Part shown: positions 1 through 8,200 of the stretch, piece after piece
How the letters are laid out: each line of letters opens with the position of its first letter
Position numbering within the stretch: the stretch's first letter is position 1
Assembly (NCBI GenBank): GCA_949451265.1
Contig: CASTQR010000021.1
Location: forward strand, 1-14,947
DNA length: 14,947 nucleotides
Source of the DNA: an uncultured Eubacteriales bacterium
Lineage (GTDB): Bacteria > Bacillota_A > Clostridia > Oscillospirales > Oscillospiraceae
Direction: 5' to 3'
Translations under genes and position numbers: made by a program
The notes under the pieces: model-generated
Seen by the model: the letters and a program-made list of their open reading frames with translations, nothing else
Databases searched by the model: none
What the model was told of the DNA's origin: nothing

Positions 1-592
1 AGGCCCGGTCGATGATGGAGTTCACCAGCCGGATGGCCGGGGCGGCGTCCGCCTCGTCCTCGTCCACCGTGACGCTCTGGCTTCCGGCGGCGCCCAGGGC
101 GGACGCCCCGTACTGCCCGCCGATGAGGTCCCGCTGCATCTCCTCGATGGCCCGCATGGCCCCCTGGTTGCTGTACAGGTTCTGTACCGCCCGCTCCACG
201 GCGGCGGTGGTGGCGATCAGCGGGATCACCCGGCGGCGGGTGATGGCCCGCACCTCCTCCACCGCCACAAAGTTCAGCGGGTCGGCCATGGCCAGGTGCA
301 CGTCGGTGCGGGTGGCCTTCACCGGCACCACCATGTGCTTTTTCGCCACGTTCTTGGGCAGGATCTGGGCCATCTCCGACGGGATGGACAGGGAGTTCAG
401 ATCCACGTACTCCACGCCCAGCTGGTTCATCAGCGTGTCGATGAGCTGCTTTTCCGTGATAAACCCGTGGGCTTGCAGCACCGTGCCCAGCCGCTCGCCG
501 CTGCCGGCCTGGAGCTCCAGCGCCTGCTTGAGCTGCGCCTCGCTGATGGCGCCGCTCTCCACCAGCATATCGCCCAGCCGGTTATATTTCAT
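1..592 (-). CDS. pilB: Type IV pilus / type II secretion assembly ATPase, PilB/GspE family (N-terminal part, cut by window edge)
   Basis: Hexameric cytoplasmic ATPase that powers pilin polymerisation. Only about 197 N-terminal residues are present; the Walker and catalytic domains lie beyond the left edge. The N-terminus shows two consecutive MshEN-type motifs: residues 5-28 begin RLGDMLVESGAI and residues 34-57 begin RLGTVLQAHGFI. Each fits the RLGxx(LVI)(LVI)xxG..I....L...L..Q pattern known to bind cyclic-di-GMP. A T2SSE N-terminal fold follows, containing VDLNSL and ITRRRVIPLIAT. The start is ambiguous: ATGs lie at 598 and 592. GGAG at 601-604 is 2 nt from the first but 8 nt from the second, so 592 is preferred. 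It is the last visible gene of the pilin operon, 17 bp after the preceding stop (11 bp if translation starts at 598). The family is certain; whether the machine is a pilus or a secretion pseudopilus cannot be decided here. Confidence 0.93.
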   Translation of the reverse strand, partial: MKYNRLGDMLVESGAISEAQLKQALELQAGSGERLGTVLQAHGFITEKQLIDTLMNQLGVEYVDLNSLSIPSEMAQILPKNVAKKHMVVPVKATRTDVHLAMADPLNFVAVEEVRAITRRRVIPLIATTAAVERAVQNLYSNQGAMRAIEEMQRDLIGGQYGASALGAAGSQSVTVDEDEADAAPAIRLVNSIIDRA

Positions 593-609
593 TGCCATGG
601 CTCCGCCCC

Positions 610-1122
610 CTAAGTCGTTTCTTGTGTGTTGGGATTCAGCCACCGGACGGAAAATGTGACCGGGCCGGCCGAAAGCTCCCCATCCGCCTGCTCTACCGTC
701 AGCTTTACCTCAAACAGGTCACCTGTGCGCGTGATTGTCAACCCATTTTCCGGGATGATATACGCCCCGTTCCCATAGGAACCGCCGGGCAGCACCGGAT
801 AGTCGTTGGCGTAAAGCCGCCCATTATCGATCCGCAGCTTTGTCTCCGTGTCGGTGTTGTTATAGCGTTCGCTGTGGTACACCAGCACTCCGTCCGTTGG
901 GGTGCTGATCGGCCCCTTGGCGTACCGCAGCTCGTCCGACAGGGCGTTGCTCAGGGAGACCGCCAGCACCTCCAGCTCCGACTGGGCGGTGAGATCCTGG
1001 TAGCTGTGCACGGCCAGGCCCAGCCCCGTGTTCACCAGCAGCCCCAGCAGCACCAGAATGGCCACCCCGCACAGCATTTCCACCAGGGTCAGGCCCTGGC
1101 TGTCCTTCCATTTACGGATCAC
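610..1122 (-). CDS. Small type IV pilin-like (prepilin N-terminal cleavage/methylation) protein
   Basis: A predicted 170-residue prepilin. After a short charged leader (IRKWKDSQG) comes the class III signal G|LTLVEML, with Glu at +5, then a hydrophobic helix of about 20 residues (CGVAILVLLGLLVNTGLGLA). A soluble beta-rich head of about 130 residues follows. The leader would be cut by prepilin peptidase after Gly and the protein inserted in the membrane for assembly into a pilus or pseudopilus. The GTG start at 1122 is chosen because it overlaps the stop of the previous gene by 11 bp, is preceded by a GAGGGG-like ribosome site, and places the leader at normal length. A longer open frame reaches 1191, but the added residues do not look like a pilin leader. 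The size and Glu5 suggest a minor pilin similar to GspH/I/J or PilV/W; the exact subunit cannot be told. Confidence 0.88.
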   Translation of the reverse strand: MIRKWKDSQGLTLVEMLCGVAILVLLGLLVNTGLGLAVHSYQDLTAQSELEVLAVSLSNALSDELRYAKGPISTPTDGVLVYHSERYNNTDTETKLRIDNGRLYANDYPVLPGGSYGNGAYIIPENGLTITRTGDLFEVKLTVEQADGELSAGPVTFSVRWLNPNTQETT

Positions 1123-1444
1123 CGGACGCGCCCCCCTCTCCCGGCAGGCGGTAGGAGTACATCCCCTCGCTGCCGTAAAGGCCCACCTCAATGGACTTTG
1201 ACGCCGCAGACGTGCCCGCCTTTTCCACCGTTACCGCGGCGCTTTCTGCCGGACCGTCCTGCTTCTCCGCCGCGGTCAGGACTTCATAGTATTCCTGATC
1301 CGCCGCCCGGGTTTCCCGGCCCATCTCCGCCGCCGCCATACAGCAGGTGAACAGCAGCGCCACCGACAGCGCCGCGATCAGGATGGAGGCCAGCAGCTCC
1401 ACCAGGGTCTCGCCCCGGCTGTCTCTCAGCTTGCGCCCCATCAT
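1112..1444 (-). CDS. Short type IV pilin-like protein with class III signal
   Basis: A predicted 110-residue minor pilin. The N-terminus MMGRKLRDSRG|ETLVELL is a prepilin peptidase site with Glu at +5 (and, unusually, Glu also at +1), followed by a hydrophobic helix (ASILIAALSVALLFTCCMAAAE). The head is very short, about 75 residues, and ends in a Gly-rich stretch. The ATG at 1444 overlaps the upstream TGA as ATGA, and AGGAGG lies 5 nt before it, which points to translational coupling. A second ATG follows directly at 1441 (spacing 8 nt) and could be used instead. An upstream extension to 1480 would read inside the previous gene and is disfavoured. Two adjacent cysteines sit in the transmembrane part. 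Role inferred: minor pilin of the tip or priming complex. Confidence 0.87.
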   Translation of the reverse strand: MMGRKLRDSRGETLVELLASILIAALSVALLFTCCMAAAEMGRETRAADQEYYEVLTAAEKQDGPAESAAVTVEKAGTSAASKSIEVGLYGSEGMYSYRLPGEGGASGDP

Positions 1445-2226
1445 TTGGCCTCCTCCCGCGTGATCTGGCTCAGCTTCCACTTAGCGGCAGTACAGGGTAT
1501 CGTAGGCTCTCCAGCAGTCGTATTCTTGCTTTCAACCAGCTTCGGTTCATCGCTATTGATAAGCAGGACAGCATGCATTATGTAAGTATTATCATCCACC
1601 AGGCTTGCCTTCAGGTCTATCCTGTACGGGTTGCTGGTTTTACACAGCTCCACCGTGATTTCCACCGATTTTGCCAGCCAGGTGCCGTTGTCCGGCGTTA
1701 CCGTAAGGGTTACAGTATGTGGATCCACAGTTAATGTGCTTGGTTTTGTCCCGTAAAAATGGCTATGTGAGCCCACTTCAGAAAGCGTGACATCCTGCTT
1801 GTCTTTCCATCCATAATAGGCGAACACCTTGTCCAATTCCTTCACTATGGGCAGGACATTTGGTACTTCTGTGAAATCCCACCCCGTAATCTCTCCGTCC
1901 GCCGGGGTATATGTGTGTTCATAACGATCCCCGATGTAAATTGCGTCCGTCTCATTATCGTATTTGTATAACTGTTCTACCTTAGTATTAACGGTATATT
2001 TCGCCGTATACTTCGCCGCCTCCAGCTCATCGCACACCAGCCGCAGCGCCGACGACAGCGTCAGGTACTTCTGCTGTTCCTCCCGGTTGGCGCGGCTTTT
2101 CCCGGCGTTGGACGCCGCCGCCATCAGCACCGACGCCCCCACCATGGCGCACACCAGGAAAAACAGCAGCGCCAGCAGGATGGACGCCCCGCGCTCACTG
2201 CGCAGCTTGTCACGAAGTTTTCCCAC
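1441..2226 (-). CDS. Pilin-like protein lacking Glu5 (PilX/GspK-like tip candidate)
   Basis: A predicted 261-residue protein with a positively charged leader (GKLRDKLRSERG) and a hydrophobic helix beginning ASILLALLFFLVCAMVG, then an extracytoplasmic domain of about 220 residues. The RG|A junction and helix fit a prepilin, but position +5 is Leu rather than Glu. In established systems, loss of Glu5 is a feature of GspK, the large subunit at the very tip of type II pseudopili. The GTG start at 2226 has AAAGGAGG 7 nt upstream, so start choice is firm. It lies 34 bp after the stop of the giant pilin gene and overlaps the next gene by 4 bp. The central part (about 1740-2000) is visibly more AT-rich than its neighbours. 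Function is inferred from the N-terminus and position only; the head domain is not recognised. Confidence 0.82.
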   Translation of the reverse strand: MGKLRDKLRSERGASILLALLFFLVCAMVGASVLMAAASNAGKSRANREEQQKYLTLSSALRLVCDELEAAKYTAKYTVNTKVEQLYKYDNETDAIYIGDRYEHTYTPADGEITGWDFTEVPNVLPIVKELDKVFAYYGWKDKQDVTLSEVGSHSHFYGTKPSTLTVDPHTVTLTVTPDNGTWLAKSVEITVELCKTSNPYRIDLKASLVDDNTYIMHAVLLINSDEPKLVESKNTTAGEPTIPCTAAKWKLSQITREEAK

Positions 2227-2260
2227 GGGGCGTCCTCCTTTCTTCCGCTGGGGCCGCCGC

Positions 2261-5200
2261 TTACGCGCCGTCCCCGTCCTCCCCGTCCCGGCGCTTCTCC
2301 TCCGGGACGGGGCCTGTCCCGTCCGTCTTTCCGCTCTCCTGACCCTGTCTTGGTTCCGGCTCGGGGAGCGGCTTCCCGGCCTGCGCTTCCGGTTCGGCCT
2401 CCGGCGCTTCGGCGGGCGCCGCCCCGGTCTTGGCTTCGCCGCCGGGTTCCTCCGTCTGCTCCGGGCCTCCGCCTCCCTCCGGGGGATCAGGTTCCTCCGG
2501 CTCGGGCTCGGGCGGCATCTCTACCACTACCGTTACCTCGTGGTTACTTGTAACGGATTCGGTGGCATCCTGGCCGTCCGCATCCTTGACCGCAACCTTC
2601 TGCGTCAGCGTCACCGTCATCTCCACCGTGACCTTGCTGCCGGGGGCGCAGCCCGTCACCAGCACCACGTCATGGTTGTCCGTTACTTTTACCATGCCCT
2701 CGCCCTCTCCGGGCTTTGGCGTCACGATTCCCGTCACACTGACCTCAATCCCCTCGGGGCGGTTAAAGGTGATCCGCATCCCGGGCTGGGCTTCTTCGCC
2801 CTCTCCCGGCTGCTCCGGCTCCTCCGGCTCGATCTCCGTCACCTCCGGCTCCACCATGCAGATCTGCAAGCTGCTGATGTCGGAATACTCCACAAGATCC
2901 CCCGTCTCCGATTTCTCGCCGTAGGTATACACCACGTTGATGCCCAGCAGCGCCGTCTGGCTCTCGCCGTCCTTCCGCTCGGCCACGCCCGTCAGATCCA
3001 GGTAATAGCCCGCCTCCTGGCCCGCCGCTGCCTCGTCAGCCGTCACTTCCTCCAGCGACACGCTCGCCAACAGGTTATTGCTGACGTACCCGCACGCCCC
3101 GGTATTGATGGCCAGCTTCTCCAGCACCTCCGGCTTCAGCTCCAGCCCCTCGTCGTCGCACAGGATCAGGGGCACCCGCCGCGACTCCCCGGGGAACAGG
3201 CACACCACCGGCTCCTCGGCCCTCACCCGCAGCGTGGCGCTCACGTGGACGCTGATGCCCAGCGTGTAGCTCTCGCCGCCCGGCCCCGGCTCGGTATACT
3301 TCACCCAGATCTTCTCCAGGCCGGTCTCCTTCGCCGCCACGTGCAGCGTGCATTTCCCGTTGGTGTCCTGAATTCCCGTCACAGGGTTTCCGTTTCCGTC
3401 CACGAAATACGCTTCCGCATTGCTGGGCGGCGTCTCAATCATCCAGGTGCCTCCGTGCGCCACATGCTCGCTCAGCGTCAGCTTATCCTCCTTGGGCTCG
3501 GCGCTGAACAGGTTCAGCGTAATGGGCTCGCCGCCCTTTTCGCGCTCAATGCCCAGCAGCGGCCAGTTGCCGTAGTGGACGTTGATCTGCCCGCCCTCCC
3601 GGGTGAGGATGGTGGGGAAGGGGTAGTCCAGCCCCCGCAGCTTGTCCTTCGTGCCGTAGCTGTACTTGCCGGGGATGCTGAACCCCTCCTCGGTGGTGGT
3701 GACGCGTTGGAATTTGACGCCGGACTGGTTCAGGGCGGCGTAAATGTCTTCCCATGTATCCGTTCCTTCTTTGGACTTCTTAATTTCGCCGACCCCGGAC
3801 AGCTCCCTGTAGGTGAGGGCCATGGGATAGAAGGGCGGATCGGACGCAGGAGGCGTAGTGGAACACACAAACGTATTGTTCTCCTCCTTCAAAAACCAGC
3901 CCGCAAAAGTGACCTTCTGCTGATCGCCAGTCTGAATGCTACTGTTCTTTAAGTCCGCTTGAAAAATCGGCGTTCCCACCACAGGTAGATTATTACTTGT
4001 CAGTTTGTCATCCTTGTGTCCGTAATAGCCCTTGCTTCTTGTCCAAAGGCGGGAGTATGTTTTGTTACTACCAGCGCTAATTGTAAAGCCATCTCTCACA
4101 TCATTAGGCTCGAGCTCCACTGTTTCCTGCGTTCCGTTTTTCCATACCTCTGCCCTGCAATTCGAGTTATCCAAGGAAGCAATATCCGTTTTCAGTCCAT
4201 TTGGGCCCTGCCCATGCAGATCGCCGGGAATACCGTCTCTGTTATTCTTCAGCACCTCCGATTCCAGGTAATAGCAGTTCGTCATGGTGCAGGTGCCGTG
4301 GTTAGCCGCGCCCGGATATGTAACCCCGTTCCCATCCTTTGGGTATATTTCACCTGTGCCGCCAATGGCATACAGCGCGCCCAGCCGCTTCTTGCCATCC
4401 TTCACGTTGGTTGTATCCTGATTTACCAGTATTGCCACACCGTCTGCGTCAACCGGCGTCAGCGCAATCTTTTCATAAGCCGGCAGGATTACATAGCTGT
4501 AGCAGTTTTTCAACTCGTTATTGGTGTGTTCCGTGCTACCATACTCCACCTGCCCAATCACATTATTAGCATTCCCCGAGACCGCCAGCGGCTTGAAATA
4601 GCTTCCGCCCACGATACCGCCCACGTAAATGCCCCTGTTGTACTTGACCTTGATCCCCATCTCCGCCAGCGTGATGCTCCCTCCGGCGTAACAGTTTTCA
4701 ATGCTCTTTTGGCAGGTGCCCACCAGGCCGCCCACGCGCATATTGTCGTTGTCCTGGGCAGTGCCGGGGATGTTGATCGCCGTCTCCGCGGCGCAGCCCT
4801 CCAGCTTCATGTTGGAGATGCCCACCAGCCCGCCGATGCAGCTTCCGCCCCAGCCCCGGCTGACGTAGACGTTCGCGTTGATGGTATAGCCCGCCGCCGC
4901 GCAGTTTTTCACCGCGCTGCCAATGCCTTCGTCCGTAGCGGCCATCCCCGCCAGACATCCAATCGCGTACCAGCAGCTCCTCGTCGCAGGAGCGTGGGCG
5001 CTGTTGATGGTTCCCGTCCCATCGGAGGAGTACATGATGATGCTGTCCAGCTCTCCAGTGTAGACAATGCCGAACAGCCCCGCACAGGAGGAGGTCTGTC
5101 CCTGGATCTTCACATCCCGGATCTCATAGTAATCCCCGTTGTACACCCCGCCGAACCAGCCATACAGCTCGCCTAAATTCGAATCCCCATTTGTCTGGTC

Positions 5201-8200
5201 GTAATATTCCGCGATGGGGGTATAGGTTCCGCCGTGCCCATAGACATCGCGGGTCTGCCGCCAATAGCGCTTCACACGGGATCCGCCATGGGACAGGTAC
5301 GGGAATTGGTTGCAGTTTTGACTATTCAGCACCGTCTTAGTGCCCCGATCCGTGCTGTTCCAGTTGATGGCCGACAGCTGCCCCATGGCCCGCACCTCGT
5401 AGGGGTTTTCGCCCTTCGTCCCCGGCGAAACATCGAACTTATCGTCCCCCTCCTTCTGCTTCACCTTATAGCCCTCGGGCAGCTTCGCCACCGCCAGCGC
5501 GTCCGCGAAATGGGGGTTGATCTCGAAGGTCACCTTTACTTCATTATCATCCTCCCCCTCCGTCAGCGTAATGGTTCCGTTGGGGGAACCGTTCGTCCCC
5601 TCGGAGTACAGCCCCGCCTTGGATCCCTCGAAATTCCCTACTTCGCCGGGGTCAGGGTTGGGCACAAAGCTGCGGAAGGAGTGGAACCTATAGCCCTCCA
5701 TCAGCCCGTGCAGCGCCTCGTCCACGTCCTCCAGGGAGTCCGTTTTCTCATCCAGCGCCTTGCCCACGCCCCCGTTCCCGGTATAGAGGATCCCACTGGT
5801 CGCCACCTTCACCGGCGCCTTCCCCTCAGTCTCCTCCAGCCCGGCGTCGTGGTAGTACCCATACCCGTAATCGGTCACCACGCCGCCGTCGCTGCGGGCG
5901 TTGGACAGGGTGGAGCGTTTGGCTGCCGTCCCGCCGGCGTCCTCCCCCACCGCCGGATCCACCGACAGCAGGCTCACATAGTAGGCGGGATCCTTCCCCG
6001 CGATCTCCAGCTTCTCCCAGTAGTAGACCCCCATCTCGCCCAGGTTCAGCTCCTCCGGCCACTGGCCGTAGTGGACGTACTCGCCGCCCTTTTTCACGCC
6101 CGTGGGGAAGGGGAAGGTCTCCTTCCGCGTCGTTCCGTCCTCGTCCAGGTTGGCATCGGACAGGGCCTTGCCGCCCAGCTTCATGCCGCCGCCCAGCAGC
6201 TTCTTCAACTCGTCAAGTCTATCGTTGGTTTCCGTTACGTCTGTCAGATTCCTGTACTTCATCGACGCGGCCTTCGGCGTCTCATAGCTGGCGTTATAGG
6301 CCCCGTCCCGGTACTCGAAATTCTCCTCGTTGAGGAAGCAGTTGTGCTCCTGGCTTCCCCGTGCGTCTCCGCAGAAGCCGTAGGTGGTGACGTCCTCACC
6401 GCTGGACTCCAAATTCACGGCGGCGTAGCAGTTGGTGATCACGCCGTAATTATACCCCACGAAGCCGCACAGACGGGCATTGGATGTCCGGTCCACGTCG
6501 GCGGTGAGCTTCCCCACGGCGTAGGAATATTGAATGGCGCCCCCGGTCTGGTTGCGCCCCACCAGCCCCCCGACGTAGGAGTAGGAAAAGACGCTGTTTC
6601 CGGTGGACAGCAGGGCGCTCTCGGCGGCGCAGTTGGAGATAATGCCGCTGTTCTCCCCCACCAGTCCGCCCGCGTACACAAAGGCGCTCTCAAACACCTT
6701 CCCCTGCAGGTTCACCCCGGCCACGGCGCAGTTGGAGATCTCGCCGCTGTTCCCCCCGGCCAGCGTGCCCAGGTACAGGTAGGCGCCCTTCGCCTGGGCG
6801 ATGGTCAGGGGCGTTTGGGCATCCATGAGGTACACCACATTGCGCAGCGTCTTGGCGGAGTAGCCGAACAGCCCCGCATAGTACCGGCTCTCCCCGGCCT
6901 TTGGCTTAAACCGCACGTTTTGGATGGTATAGCAGCTGCCGTCATAGGTGCCGTTAAAGGGGGCGGCGTAGCTGCCAATGGGGCTCTGGGTGTACACCCC
7001 GCCGTCCCAGCTGCTTTCCCAGTCATAGCCCCGGTAGGTCTTGTAGTCCAGATCCAGCTCCTGGTTGAAGATATACGCCCGCCCTGGAGCCGCCTTGTAA
7101 TACGCCTCGGACTTGCTCAGCCACCGCAGATGCCGGGGGGTACGCACCGAGATCTGGAGCCGCGCCGCGGCGGCGGCCATGTCCTCCATAAACTGCTTCT
7201 GGTCAACGCCGTCGGGCATAGGCCGCGCGGTCTTGGCGAAGTGGGGGCAGTAGGCGGACCAAGTAATATCGTTTTTGCTCACTGCGCCGTTCTCAATCAT
7301 CTCAAACCCAAGGAGCTGATAGAAGTCCTTGGAGGCGTACTCGCTCTCCACAAGCTCCCTCGGCAGGGGCGCCAGGTAGTAATCGGGGTCTCCCTTTTCT
7401 TCCCCCGCCGTACCCTTGGACTCCCACACCGGGAGAAGATCCTTCTTTTGGTACTCAACCGACTCGGTCTTCTCTGTTACCGTTCCGTCCCCATTTTGGG
7501 TCTGGCAGGTGAACTCAATCATAAACGAATCTTTGAGCGTAACCCCGTCCGTATCCGCGCCATGCTTTTTATTCCGGAACGCCACGGCATACCCGTCCAG
7601 GGGGACAAATCTCCCGTCCTTCTCCAGATCCGCGTAATTCCTGATGCTGTCCGCGCCGCCGCCGGCAAAGCCGTACTCAGACGCCCCATCATTCTTCGAC
7701 GCCCCATCATTCTTCGCGTATTCCTCATAATAGACCAGCGCGGCCTTGACAAATTTTGTGTTCCAGTCCCCGTAGTGGGGCAGCCCCTCCAGCCCCGGGA
7801 AGGGGTACAGGGTCAGCTCCACGCCTTCCCGCAGGTTATAGGGATGGCTGTCGCCCAGCGACTTTCTGGCGAAGGCGCCCCCGCTGGTGCCGTTGTTCAT
7901 TGTATTCACAAAACCCGCCACGGACATCTCCTGGAAGGTTTTCCCGCCATCATTGTTGGAATTACTTGCCAGATAGTAGCAATTCGGCCCCGCCCCATCC
8001 GGCAAATGCTGAACCGTTGCGCCCTCTGGCATATTCTCATACTGCATCGCGGAATAGGCGTTCTGCACCGCCACACCGGTGCCGCCGCACAACCCGGCGG
8101 CGCTTCCCTCCGCGTCCACGCCGTCAATAAACCCGGCCGTATAGACATTCGTCAAGGTGGCGCTGCCCCCCACGTTCCCGATCAGCCCCGCCACGTTGTG

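Noticed and set aside
1964..3952. Open frame of 662 codons on the plus strand across the gap between the giant pilin and the next pilin
   Set aside because: It runs antisense through two well-supported genes, is Arg/Leu/His-rich low-complexity sequence and has no recognisable motif.
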